Of a stretch of DNA of 64,000 nt, positions 1-12,396 are shown in pieces. The translations under genes were made by a program, and so were the position numbers. Positions within the stretch are counted from its first letter, which is position 1. The number at the start of each line of letters is the position of its first letter. Under the pieces are notes generated by a model, which saw nothing but the letters and a program-made list of their open reading frames with translations, was not told where the DNA came from and did not search any database. The stretch covers positions 112,501 through 176,500 of the forward strand of contig ADNK01001276.1 in NCBI GenBank assembly GCA_000320545.1. Direction: 5' to 3'. Source of the DNA: Bigelowiella natans CCMP2755. Its lineage: Eukaryota; Cercozoa; Chlorarachniophyceae.

Positions 1-96
1 AGATGCACACATTTGCAGCTGACCGATGAACGTACTTTGGTGGTCTCCTCCTCTTCTTCTTTCTCCCCCCCCCCTCTCCCTGCTCCTCGCATGCAG

Positions 97-838
97 GCGA
101 CACGATCGGGTGTGGGATCGATATGGACAACTACAATTTCTACTTTACAAAGAATGGTGCAGCGAACATACCGAACGAATTTGATATTTGTATATTTCCG
201 CGGGTGGCGTGGCGATGTGCATGTGATTTGGGTATAAATATTACAATTATGTCCATCTCCAACGGCACAGTATCATCGACTACTCCTAATTCATTCTCTC
301 CCCTCCCTCCACCCCTCCTCCATCTCCTTGGTACTTTTTGCCGTCTTACTTCTCAGGAAAGCTACTCTCATGCAGCGTGTTTGACCAGCTACGAGAAGGG
401 TCGCTTTGGGTCGGCGCCACGGATGAGGTCAGGAAAAGTTCTAGATAGAGAAATAGATGATAGGAGGAGGGGGAGAAGAAGGCACTTCCGTGTTACACCA
501 AAATGATAAAAAGACTAAATGTATGGAGGTGAGAGAAGTGATATGTAACGTGGTGATGATGCGCATTCACATGATCGACTGCATCATGTATGGTAGATAC
601 ACCGATATATGTAGTACGTGTACTCTTCTGTGAGGGAGCTCTTCTCTCCTGCTGCAGCTGTGCAAGGATTGTTGTTGTTATCAACGACATTGACTTCACA
701 CATTTTCTTGACAGAAGTATGACCCGGGAACCAGCCCAACGGTAGCAGAGGAGATAGAAGAAGAAATAAAGGTAATAGAACCTGGACCACTACTTTTCAT
801 CAATACACATCTCACACTTCGCGTGATACAATTTGCGA

Positions 839-877
<39 letters not shown>

Positions 878-1278
878 ATATATGTATATATGTATATTGT
901 GTTCTCCTTGCATCATACAGAAAACGGATGATGATAGATTTGACATCGAGATGCAGGTAACCTACGAAAATTGTTTAGATGGAAGAATTTCCTATGAATT
1001 TGATTGTTGAGTTTCGCTGCAATGTGATCGCGCAAGACATTTCACGATTTCATGTTAGGTAGCTTTCATTCTTCTTTTTGTTGTTTTTGTGCATGCTTTG
1101 ACGTGGAAAGGTTCGGATGTTGGCCAAGGAGAAGGAGTGGTGAGTGAATCTGGAGTGTGGAGGCGATGAAGATCTCGACGAAGAGAAAGATGATGAAGAT
1201 GATGATGATGATGATGATTATGATGATCGTCTTGGTGATTGTATCGATTGAGATGATGATGATGATGTGATAAGGAAC

Positions 1279-1345
<67 letters not shown>

Positions 1346-1812
1346 TTCTTCTCCAAACATCCTTTCCCCCTCTCTTTCTATCTCCCCCCCCCCTCTCACC
1401 GAAAAGGCCGGCTGATGAGTGGTACGAGTATATGCTTAAATCTGGTCGAAATGGAGGTACGCAAACACCTTCACATCTTGCACTCATCATCATCATCATC
1501 ACCATCATCATCATCGATTCAAAGCTTTCATAGGATGTCTTTAGGTTATCAATCTGCTCACCCACACCCATCTTTCTTCCTTCTATACCTGCCTGTTGTC
1601 GTTCAGATGGCGGGCTAGACGTCATTCACGAGATGCAGGAAGAAGACAAGAAACAGGTCCGAGTTGTAACGAGCATGCACATTATTATTATTATCATTAT
1701 TATTATTATTATTCAGTGTGGCTGCCCAAGCGTTGTTCGTGTAGATTCGTGCAATTTCTCACCATTTGCAATGTGTTACATGTCTGTCTGAAAGCACGTG
1801 TGCGTGTGTGCG

Positions 1813-1845
<33 letters not shown>

Positions 1846-1946
1846 ATCAACTATGGCATTCGTTGGAGCAGGCATTGGATTCCCCGATGAATAGCTTTGA
1901 AGCAGAGCAAAAAGTCGTGGCGCAGAAGTCAAAACCAAAGGAGTAA
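97..1946 (+). CDS. SPRY-domain protein, 3' part (5' end outside window)
   Basis: Eight putative exons read in phase: 97-231, 357-427, 715-771, 921-956, 1111-1139, 1407-1456, 1607-1656 and 1872-1946, ending in TAA. The first encodes GDTIGCGIDMDN followed by FYFTKNG, the diagnostic core of a SPRY domain (IGCGID...FTKNG). The end of that exon is uncertain because a second donor lies at 190. The second exon reads LLSCSVFDQLREGSLW. Later exons are acidic and charged (VAEEIEEEIK, VIHEMQEEDKK) without a recognised domain. SPRY domains bind protein partners, for example in RanBPM-like or COMPASS/Ash2-like proteins; which family this is cannot be told. The domain and phasing are seen; function is inference. 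The stop at 1944-1946 could be bypassed by a weak donor inside the last exon. Confidence 0.6.
842..873 (+). repeat. (TA)n microsatellite
   Basis: TA run in the SPRY-gene intron between 771 and 921. Confidence 0.95.
1282..1343 (+). repeat. (AC)n(AG)n compound microsatellite
   Basis: AC then AG dinucleotides in the SPRY-gene intron between 1139 and 1407. A (TG)n run lies in the next-but-one intron at 1797-1846. Confidence 0.95.
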
Positions 1947-2180
1947 TGCATGCGCAGATGATGATGTGATTCGGCATGGATTTATCGTGAATTTGTGTGT
2001 GTGTGTGTGTGTGTGTGTTTACAACATGATTCAGCAAAAGGTGTCTTTTAGATCATTGTAGACAGTCCAATACTTCACATCATTGGCTCATCTTTCGTTA
2101 TCACGATCGATCTTATTCGTCATTACGATCACCGCAGTCATCATTTATCTTGACCATCTATCCCCCCTTTACCCCCCCTC

Positions 2181-3233
2181 AGTCTGAGCTATGAGGTATT
2201 CCAAGTCGCCGAGCATTTGAGGGAGATGTTCAATACCTTTCGAGAGGAGCGCCTGAAGAAAATGAGATCAAGGGAACTCCAACCAGGTATCAACTTAAAA
2301 TGTTGTTGATGATATTCAAAGTGCACAATGCATATTGCTCGTTGTGTTTCCACAACATTCAATTAGCGGACCATCTCTTTCCCTCCGTATCATCCTAACG
2401 ATTGCTGAATTCCTATCTATCATTCTCCTCTCAGGAACCACGGACATCGTTGCGAAGAGCCTCATAAAGAAAGTGGGGGGAGGAGTCGAGTTCGTACATA
2501 CGACATCGAGGTCATCCATTCTGACACGTGTGTTGCTTGTTTATCAGCCTCCCTTTCCTTTGTAGCCATATATACTCGTTCTGAAAGGCGTTGGAAAAGT
2601 CCACTCTTTTAACGTTATTCTTCTACCACGAATATAAGGTTGATGCAGCCGACAGTCGTGCAGATCAATGGGGTAGCTGCAGTACACCGCTCTCCAATTT
2701 TGCGCCGATATTTCGCGATTCCCTTCGTCGTGCAAGCGCCAGAGGTAATGGGAAGAGAGGGGAAAGAAAGAGAGACAGAGAGGGAGAGAGAGAGCGAGGG
2801 AGAGAGAGAGAGAGGATGTAGAGAGAACTAATGAAGAAATTAAACAACGATGGTAGATTGTAGGGTTTCCGAAATATGCTTCTATCTAATTCTACCTGCT
2901 ACGATAGATTGACAGCATCGTCAGCTTCCAGGAAAATTCGTGCTCTGGTGTCTCAACGTTCAGCCACGTTTCTTCTTCGATCACTCAGCTTGATATCGAC
3001 CCCATCGCAGAAAACAAAACAAGGAAGCGATCAAACACTGGTAGTGCGGAAAGTGAAGGGCCTCCTAATGCGAGAAAGGACAGCAACATGGCTGGTGCTC
3101 AGTTTCTACTTCGGCCAGTTGTGACTGTGTTTTCAGGCCATGTAAAGCCGCGGATGAGCGTCGGCCTGCGCTTCGAAGAACCTCTACTGCACCGGTTGAC
3201 GGGGTTCCATCCCGTTGCACAGAGCTATGATTA
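2181..3233 (+). CDS. possible further exons, frame unresolved
   Basis: At least four blocks bounded by good acceptors and donors lie here: about 2181-2285, 2436-2536, 2640-2745 and 2908-3233. Two different phase-consistent chains can be read. One begins with a helical stretch (YEVFQVAEHLREMFNTF) and ends at a TGA near 3124. The other ends at the TAG at 3231-3233 after a Ser-rich tail. Neither gives a recognised domain. They may be the C-terminal part of the SPRY gene upstream or a separate gene whose start I cannot find. Confidence 0.3.
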
Positions 3234-3838
3234 GCATCTGGCAGCATAGCGAATGTTGCAAGATTCTGATGTCACATGTTTGGCGACTATTTTGTGCCAA
3301 CATAATGGCACAATTGAAAATTTTTAAACATTTCATCACATCCGTCTCACGGTGCAATCGATGCGATAAATCACAGCACCGGCAATCGCAGTGTAGACTA
3401 AGCACTCGCCCCATTGTTCGCTACAACGCCAATTCACTTACATAATTGCACATTTTGAAGCGCATATACGTCCGCGTAAGAAAAGTAAGCATGCCATCAG
3501 CGGACGGTATTGGTTGAGAAATTTATTAAGTTAACTGGAAAGCATAGCATAATTAATGATCAAATGCACGGATATGTGCTGCAAAGTCGTCGTCATGCAA
3601 TGTGTGCGAGACAAAATATCCGCCCTTGGATTCTTTGTCTAGACTCTCGGCACATTATTATCTAGTGTATGTAGTCGCATATTTCGGGGGGAGCGTGTTG
3701 TCGATCTAGTCTGCTACATGACCACGTGTGCATGTGCACATGTAGGACATCCTCAACCACCCGAGGAGCTCGTTTGTTGCATGGAGCGTTGTCGTCGTGG
3801 CTCGCGCCATTGTAGCCAATAGAATTGTCCATGATTTG
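3234..3838. other. intergenic, convergent gene ends
   Basis: About 600 bases between the 3' end of the plus-strand exons and the stop of the minus-strand RRM gene. I see no coding signal, RNA gene or repeat here. Confidence 0.5.
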
Positions 3839-4456
3839 CTAGTTTCTGATGGTGAAACTGTGACTCATAAACCTTCCGCTGCCGCCTCTGGTCTTGGTGC
3901 CCCCCTCCTTCTTTTTGATTTTGATGGAGGTCTTTTTGGCTTTTCCTTTCTTGATACTTATGCTCCTTGGTGCTCCTCGTCTCGTCACCGCCTTCTTCTT
4001 TTTTATAGAGATTTTGCGCTTCCCAACGGTTATCATCTCCCCGTTGTTCTTCTTGATCTTCAGCGGTCTTTTCCTACCTCCCTTGCCAACCGTATTATTA
4101 TTATTATTGCCGCTCATCATGGCTTCTAGTACACTTTTGTCGTTGAAGCTGATGCTGAATTTAGGCTGCTCGATACCAAGCTCTCTCTCATCATAACCGT
4201 CTATATTGGAGAAATTGAATTGCACGCTACGCTCTTCTTCCTTGCTGTCATCTACCAGGGCATTGCCGTTGCTGCTTTTCCTCCTCTTGTTATTCTTCAT
4301 TGTACGCTGAATCTTGGGCGATCTTTTCGTCGTCTTCTCACTGCTGCGATTACTTGCTGGCATGGTCATAACCCTGGAGGAGGAAGAGGAAGAGGACGCC
4401 GTGTAGGAGGATGTTCCATTCTTTCGTTTCCTGCAACACCATAAAACGGTTTGATG

Positions 4457-4539
<83 letters not shown>

Positions 4540-5460
4540 ATGCCAGCTGGTAGGCGAGGATGAGATGTCCTCCGCGAAATAATCGTATCTGCATCGTCTA
4601 TCTGTGTGCGCGTGTGCCGCCTGGTGGTGTTGTGTAGTTGGTGAGGACCTGTTGTTGTTGTTGTTGTTGTTGTTGTTATGTTTCTTGTCGTTTCCCTCGA
4701 CCACCATCTTCGTAAGGAGAAGCTTGTTTCCTTTGTACTTGCGGCCGTGCCATTCACTTATCACAGCTTCGGCGTCCTCCTGGGTATTGATAGGAAGAGA
4801 AGAGAGTTATTTCCATGCATGCTTTGCTAACTCATCTGTAAAAGCAGCAGCAGCAGCAGCAGCAGCATCATTCGAGGGCTTTTTATGTGCAATAATACAG
4901 CTGTTGGAACATTGGAGGAGGATATTTTTGTTGGGGGGGGGTTGGATGAATAACCAACCGCTTAACATTAACATCAGCAGGAGTCGTATTAAAATTTGAG
5001 GAATTGTCATATAATCTTGTGCTTCTAACCCTAACCCCCCTCCCCCCCCCTCCCTCCTCTCCTCTCCTCTTCTTTCTTCCCTCATTGAAAGTGGTGAGAT
5101 GAACTTCCAAGTACAACCTCAGTGGCAAAGGTCAGTTCCACCACGTCGGGGGCGTCGGGATCCATGCTAAGCTTCAGAACGTCCTTGTCGTAGAAAAGGT
5201 CCTGCATGCAAGCAACAACCAATTTCGAAGCAAAGGTAAACATTTACTGCCTTAGATGGCTCTGATCTTCTACACAGAGGCTACTATACTATTACTACTG
5301 CTACTGCTACGACGACGAGGACGACCTTGAACATGTCTTTACGATTGATATCTTCCGGTAAGTTTCTAATGAGAACATCTACTCCTCCCTGACTGATTGC
5401 TTGTCGCCCTTCTGCCTCCGAAGGGTCGATCTACCGAAGCACAGGATAGTAGCAGCAGTG

Positions 5461-5494
<34 letters not shown>

Positions 5495-5627
5495 TAGTAG
5501 AAGATGACGACGACGGGTAGAAAAGAGCAAGGTCAGTACTACTGAAATACATTGGAGGAGAGGAGCTCTTTCTACAAAATTGTTCATGAACATGAACGGG
5601 ATTTATTTCACACTTAGCAGCAGCAGA

Positions 5628-5689
<62 letters not shown>

Positions 5690-6205
5690 TAGCACCCCAC
5701 CACCAACACCCACCACCTCTATCTCATTTCCGTCTTCATCCACAGCGACATACTCGTACACCTCTTCGTACTCATATTCGTCCTCGTCTTCTTCCTGAGT
5801 ATCGTTCTTGTTGTAGCCGTTGTTGTCGTCTTCGTTGTCATCAATAACGATCACTTTTTGAAATTCCGATTTGTTCTCAACAACCCTCCTTATTTGCTGT
5901 GGACTGCTTTTAGTGGTCTTAGCTGCCAACTTCTTCTTTTTCTTCTTTGACGAGGAGGAAATAGTCCTCCTTCCCACTGGAGACTTGGTCGTAGATGCGT
6001 CTGCTGCTGCTGACACATTGACCCGAAACCTCCTATCTTCATTCTGAGCATAATAAAATCCAATAAGCTAATATTACGCATTTGCAACAATAATAGAGAA
6101 ATTCCTTGCGTATACCCTGGCAGCTTGGATCAATCTCTTACGTTGAGATCCTGGTTTGTATCTCTCGAATGCACCGGTGGGGGGGCCATCGTCATCAATA
6201 GGCAT
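3839..6205 (-). CDS. RRM-domain RNA-binding protein
   Basis: Six exons, all in phase: 6116-6205 (ATG), 5717-6043, 5326-5430, 5118-5201, 4649-4779 and 3839-4430, giving 442 residues. The N-terminal third is low complexity: a Lys run, then a Glu/Asp/Tyr-rich acidic stretch. A single RRM follows at roughly residues 140-225, split over three exons. It contains VDVLIRNLPEDI (RNP2 strand), VVELTFATEEDAEAV (RNP1 strand) and GRKYKGNKLLLTKM (last strand). A run of nine Asn comes directly after the RRM, encoded by an (AAC)n microsatellite that abuts the splice donor. The C-terminal 190 residues are basic (KKKK, KIKK repeats) and end SHSFTIRN. The layout recalls ALY/REF-type or other single-RRM mRNA-binding proteins, probably nuclear; the assignment below RRM level is inference. 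Confidence 0.82.
4459..4534 (+). repeat. (AC)n(AG)n compound microsatellite
   Basis: In the last intron of the RRM gene, 29 bases upstream of the final exon; on the gene strand it reads (CT)n(GT)n. Confidence 0.95.
5633..5690 (+). repeat. (TA)n(TG)n microsatellite
   Basis: In the RRM-gene intron just after exon 5717-6043. Confidence 0.95.
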
Positions 6206-6980
6206 AGTCGGCAAGCTTCTGAAATACGACACATCCACAAAACACCCTTTTCAGCTCAAAATTTGATTTATCTGTGGACGTTTGTCTCAGTGGAACTTTG
6301 AAATAAGGATTTGAGCACATTAGTACGAGTAGGAAGTGGAAAATTGGCTTAACATGTGTTTTAGAATTCCAACTAGAAACACAATGTGTGGCTGTGCTTA
6401 TTCTCCCCTCCAACTAGAAACACAATGTGTGGCTGTGCTTTCTCCCCTCCAACTTCCCCATCGATGCAAACGAGAAATAATCGTTGCACAGCATCCCCCA
6501 TTTATTTTTGCGTCAACTCAGAGAGGCTCCAATAATGATCTGCAGACACCCTGGCAGCACCTGCCTGATGCAGCACAGCATTTACCTGTGGGGAGAAAGC
6601 TATGGGCGGTCTTTCGCAACGTGGAGAGATATGTCAGACCCAAGTGTCGCCAGCGCCAATCAAGGTCAATGGCGATTCTTGTAAATATTAATTACTATCT
6701 ACATGACGTAGTTCTTAATCTCAGACTATTTACATGAAATAATTCTTGGACTGATCTTTAATGGTGGCGGGATCATGGAGATACTCCCCAGAGAGTCTCG
6801 AAATAAACGGGATGTGCCCCCAGTCGCGTTTCCGCCAAAACCGTCCATTTCCATGGATTTCAAGGAGAATTCACCAGCGAATTTTGGCAATAAGAGAGAA
6901 TAAAAATATAGGGGATTTTAGCACTACGACATGATTTCGGAAAGTCAACCGTAAGCTGCCTCCACTCGGTGTCCTCAGTC
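6206..6980. other. divergent intergenic region
   Basis: About 775 bases between the start codons of the RRM gene (-) and the TMX2-like gene (+), so it should hold both promoters. The only structure I see is the 40-bp tandem duplication at 6369-6448. Confidence 0.5.
6369..6448 (+). repeat. tandem duplication, unit about 40 bp
   Basis: Two direct copies, each starting CCAACTAGAAACACAATGTG and ending TCTCCCCT. The first has an extra TAT-like dinucleotide (units of 41 and 39 bases). It lies between two divergent genes. Confidence 0.85.
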
Positions 6981-7761
6981 ATGGGCCTTCCTGCGTGGGT
7001 GTGGGATCCTTACATAATTATCAATCTGCTTGTGTGCCTATCCTACCTTTATGTGCGGTTTCACTTCGACGAGGACTCTATGCTGTTCAAGAATGACATG
7101 ATGGGCTTTACAAAGGTCTGTATCCTCTCCTCCTCCTCTGTTTGTGGTGGAGACTTAGTCTTTCATTTCCCGACTCAACCCGTTGGGCGTTCCTCTGACA
7201 TGCGAGAAGCTAAGCCATTGTTGTTTGTCCTGTTGCCAGGAGATGCAAGTGGGAGGGTCCTGCCTGGTAGCTCTGTATGTGAAATACTGGAAGTCAAACT
7301 CTTTGGCAGAATTCTTTCCGACATTCTTCATGTATTCCAAAGTTGCCATACTCATCTGCACTGCCGTCCAAAGCAAGACAATCTGTGCATGGTACGCGGT
7401 CACATTCTTGGGTAATAGCAAGTTCCTCTAAAACTCCAACAACAACAACAAACGTGCGTGGACCGTAAGCTAAGTAAAACTGTGTGGCTTGTCCTTTGCT
7501 CTCCATATCGTCGTTGTGCTGCTGCTGCTGCTACTACTACTACTATGGGGTAGTTTTGTTCTTTGTGCTGCATCAGGGGGAAGATAAGACCCCAAACAAA
7601 GTCGTACACCTAAACACTGGAAACTTCGGTTCCGTCGAGGATGATCGGGAGAGCACATGGCTCGTGCAGTTCTACACCACATGGGCTAATGCCGCTGGTT
7701 TCTCTTCCACCTTCAACGCGCTTTCCAATAAGTGACTTAAAACATTAAAAATAATATTTAT

Positions 7762-7830
<69 letters not shown>

Positions 7831-8310
7831 ACAAACAAACAAACAAACAAACAATATTTTATTATTTCGCCTAGGTATGGCAGCAAGAGATTAAAGTTTG
7901 GCAAAGTTGACATCGGGCGCTTCAGAACTCTCGCGAAAAAATTTAATATATCCTTGTCAGCTGTGATGAACAACGAGCTCCCGACTCTGATATTATTCGA
8001 AAAGGTACTTGCTAGGAGTATTGTGGTGCTGATGGTCTCGAGTGTTACGCTTGATCATTTTGATGTATTGAACAAAACTACTAGGGCAACGAAGTTAAGA
8101 ATCAACGTTTGCCAGTCAAAGGAAAGGATGGAAAACTCAAAGAGAACTACGTTATACTCACAAAGGTTGAGCATGTGCGAAAGTTGTAATCCGGGTTGCA
8201 CTTTTGTAAGGTCTACTTAACCAATTATTCAGGAGAACCTGATTAAGTATTTCAAGCTGGAGGAACGTGCGAAGCAGGCCGCAGCGCAGGAAGCTAAGAA
8301 AAATAAATAA
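6981..8310 (+). CDS. TMX2: TMX2-like thioredoxin-related transmembrane protein
   Basis: Six exons in phase: 6981-7115 (ATG), 7240-7411, 7554-7731, 7875-8004, 8085-8165 and 8233-8310, about 257 residues against roughly 296 for human TMX2. The N-terminal half has several hydrophobic helices (IIINLLVCLSYLYV, ICAWYAVTFL, VLFFVLH). The C-terminal half is a thioredoxin fold aligning with TMX2: STWLVQFYTTWAN, LKFGKVDIGRF and NNELPTLILFEKGNE. At the active-site position TMX2 already has an atypical SNDC; here the stretch is ANAAG with no cysteine, so no dithiol redox activity is expected. The last four residues are KKNK, which fits a KKXX ER-retrieval signal. An AATAAA lies at the stop. Family assignment is strong; an ER/mitochondria-contact role is by analogy. 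Confidence 0.9.
7765..7828 (+). repeat. (GC)n(AC)n microsatellite
   Basis: About 64 bases of GC then AC dinucleotides, inside the third intron of the TMX2-like gene and followed by a (GAACAAAC)-like run. Confidence 0.95.
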
Positions 8311-9384
8311 AATTGCAATATCGATGCAACATTGGATTCTCTTAGAGAAATATGGCTTCGGGGGATTTTTTTCCCTTTTTACTTAGCATGCTGTATTGGC
8401 CGAGGCTGCGTCAATAGCAAGAAATAATTAGGCTAACTGTCATTTATGAAGCCAGAAGTTTTCCCATTAGCATATTTAAATTATATTCCGAAGCAGATAA
8501 GAATCGATGCTGATTTTTGTCGTAATTAGAACTGATCAGCATGTTCCAATGTTGCCCCATGGATATCTGTACACTTGTGCACGTAGCGTATGTAAGCGCA
8601 TGATGTTGTGCACAATGATGCTATGGTAGGAGCTGCGTTAATTACTACCTAGGGCGGCGATATCGTAGTTTTAGTATTGATTGATTACATGTAAACTCCT
8701 GCCTGTAACATACGTCGCATCGAGCTGCGAATGCTATGCATTATGTATATGAACGAATATAACATTAAAGGCTGAATGTCGATAGCCTTGCCAGGTCTAA
8801 GCATACACACGGGTATACTAGAAGCACCCTAGCATACAGACTACATTGGTACAGCTGTGAGATGAGCGTGTAGAGGATCACATGTGTACATATATGTGTA
8901 TGTAAGCATATATATGCTAGTATTATAGTATGGTGTGATAAGCCATCTAGACCATGCTAGCATGTCATCCACACAAGGAATGGCAGCAATGATGAATGAG
9001 CACAACAGACAATGCATGCAGGTTATTACAAATTGAGTTTTGTTTGAAATTATCACTACAAGCAACTTCAATCTAACACGATCACGCTGATGCTATACAT
9101 TTAAGCGTAATTGTCATAACATGCTGGAGCTACTACGATATGCATGTGACTGAATATGAACGTGCCTACTCCAGCAAAGGCGGTGTTGTGTGCAGAAATA
9201 AAACTTCTAAATTTTAACCCCGCTGCTTGATCGATAATTATGAGCTAGAGACAGAAGACAAAACGCTTGGAGCATTATTGTTTTTTCCCTATTATTTTTC
9301 AGAGAACACAGAAAGTAAGATCTTCGATTGAAACTATAGAAGAAATCTATGGTATCGTTGCAATGAACTACCAGTACAACAACT
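8311..9384. other. intergenic, convergent gene ends
   Basis: About 1.07 kb between the stops of the TMX2-like gene (+) and NMD3 (-). AT-rich with short ATATGTAT-type runs near 8885-8925; no gene signal seen. Confidence 0.5.
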
Positions 9385-9667
9385 TCAGAACAACGACTTA
9401 CAACTATTGCTACTTCTTCTTCTTCTTCCTACAGGATACGCTACCATCTCACCTATTTGTAAGCTCCCTGCCATGTCGTCTATAAGCTCGTCCATCGATA
9501 TCTGATGAAGCATAGAAGAAAAAGAAGAAGAAGAAGATACACCGTTGTAAACGCATATAGTCGCGGCAGGAAAGAGGGTGAGAGAGAGAGAGGAAGAGAG
9601 AGAGAATAAATGGGAGAACAAGGGGAAAGGAAATGCCGGCAATGAGGAGATGCGGCGAAACCGAATC

Positions 9668-9721
<54 letters not shown>

Positions 9722-10050
9722 TTGATAACAAAGCAGCCACCTCTGGAAAGCCATCATCGTCCTCCTCGTCTTCTTCCTTCATTTTAGCATCTTCAGCGGC
9801 ACGCGAGGAGACGATCTTCCTCTTGTAAAGATTCACATCTGCGCGCATCTCGGGATCCTGGAAGCAGACACATCATCATCATCAAACAATGCCTCCACAT
9901 GATAACAACAACAACAACAACAACAATAACAACAACAATAACACTAGCAATAACAACATCAATCATTTTTGTTCCTTTTTCAGTCTCCATTTTTTGCTGC
10001 TGTTTCGTTACTACAAATCCTACTACTACTACTTCTTCTTTCTACTGGTG

Positions 10051-10081
<31 letters not shown>

Positions 10082-10816
10082 TAGTACTACCTCCTCGAGA
10101 TCATTCATAAACACCTCCATGTCATCCTCGGCTGTTTTATCTGGGTTACGCCTCGATCCCTTTCCTATCAATGATGATTCAAGATATGTCAGAGAGAGCG
10201 AGAGAGAGATAGAGAAGCCGAGGACAAAAAAGGAGATCAAGGAACATGTGGCGTCAAATCCAACAGGGAGAGGGGGAGCCGAGTCCGTAGCAAAAAAGGC
10301 TTCGTGATGATGACGATTATGATGATGATGATGTAATGAGGACGATGACGAATAAAGATGCTCTCACACATACCCTCTGCTCTTTCTTTTTGCAATGTCT
10401 TCAGCTTAAACCTTTAGCGGTGAGAAGACAAATTCGAACAATCAGAACAAACTAACCCTCCCTCGCCACCACCTCCACAAACGACTGGAGGGATGACGGC
10501 AAGGAATCCCACGTTGTTGTTGGTGTTGCTGCTGCTTGCTAGCCAACAGTGGAACTAACGATACAACCACCACAGAGCTATAAAAACCATATGATTAGTA
10601 TATGATTCTTTGCGTCGTAACAGGAAGTCGGGCTTCAATTGTCATATCGTAGAACAAAACAGTGGGGCTTTTCTCTCGAGCATATCTCTCGGAGCCTGCA
10701 TTCTTGGTTCTTGTCGTATTATTTTATCATCGCATGTGTGGTAGGGAAATGGACGACCTTCGTGCTCTCGCCCTATTCTTCCGGTTGGGAAACGTCTGAT
10801 GGGAGGAGGGGGAAAG

Positions 10817-10858
<42 letters not shown>

Positions 10859-11103
10859 AGAGAGGGGCAAGCAGGGAGAAAATAAAACTCTCTATTTAAT
10901 ATTGAAATGAAACTAAAAGCCAATCTTCCTTCCTCTTAGAATACTAAACAGGGAAGCGACAGGGAGGAGGAGTGTGGAAGAATGGGTAGCATCGTTCAGT
11001 CTTTTACCTTCCTCACTATCATAACTTCCGGTAGATCTCTTCCCCTTAGACGACTCTGCACGTCGTCTTGCACTATCAGGCTTTTGAGGTCATACCTGAT
11101 GAA

Positions 11104-11144
<41 letters not shown>

Positions 11145-11428
11145 TACATGTGTGTGTGTGTGTGTGTTGTGTGTGTGTGTATTATTGAAATCCAGTAGTA
11201 TATATTTATATATTTATATATCATAACGTACCCTGCACACGTGTCCCCAGCATTGAGCTGATGTGCGAGGTGTGTCATGCTAATATACCTGTGTAGGATA
11301 GATAGGTGATCGGGTGGTTGATTTTTACAATGATGATGACGGGAGGAGCAACGACGGAGGAGGAAGTTCAGATTGGAGAACGTTATCACGCAAGTGAATG
11401 CATACAAGAAATACAAATACAAATAATG

Positions 11429-11461
<33 letters not shown>

Positions 11462-11793
11462 CGTGTCTACTCGCTATCCTCATCATCCTGCGCCTCGGAG
11501 TCTCTCATTACTGTGGCTTCGCCTTGGGTATATTTACCAGCCGTGACCTTAACAAGTAGTTGTTGTAGTAGTGGTAGTATCATTTAAGTGAGCTGACATC
11601 TACCGTGGTCATCAATATGTTGCTTAATGAGCAATGTCGGCGATCGATAATCAGTACCTTTTCCTCAGGATCACTAGGAGTTTCAATGTCGCACACAACG
11701 AAATCTGCATGCATCATCGAGTGAAACAACACCGACAACAGCCAACCGTGAAAGAGGCTCCAGAACTGTACGAACAAGTTGTTTGCGGGAGTC

Positions 11794-11863
<70 letters not shown>

Positions 11864-11864
11864 C

Positions 11865-11907
<43 letters not shown>

Positions 11908-12365
11908 GAGACGAGAACGACACTCGTGAACGTACTTTCACGAGGGATCTGAACGTACCAAATCCTTCTATTAACCACCACGCATATGCACATATTTCAT
12001 CAATATTCAGGTATATTTATATCACACTTCTGAGCTGCTTGCGGCCACACACTACTATAGGTGCGTCCCTCCAGAATGCCTTGGCTGACACTTGCACGCG
12101 CTGCATTGTGTTTGGGTCGATGAGCATGATCAGATTCGAAACCTACAAAGCACCACCACCACCACCGCCGGCAAACGAATGTATCACGGGGAGGAGAGAA
12201 TAGCAATATCAGCACACGGTGATCTCCCATAAACAGCATGAGGCTATGTGGTGACATCGGAGAACGACCGACACATTGCAATCACGCCACTAGCTTTTCG
12301 CGCGTGATCCGAGACAAAAGATGACGACTACTATTTTTGCTACTAGTAGTAATAGGAACACTATA

Positions 12366-12396
<31 letters not shown>

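Noticed and set aside
1055-1399. Long open frames over microsatellites (runs of Ser-Leu, Thr-His, Arg-Glu, Cys-Val)
   Set aside because: They are translations of dinucleotide or trinucleotide repeats, occur on both strands, and lie in introns of better-supported genes.
5024-5045. CTAACCCTAACCC, telomere-like repeat
   Set aside because: Less than three units inside an RRM-gene intron next to other C-rich runs; likely chance or slippage.
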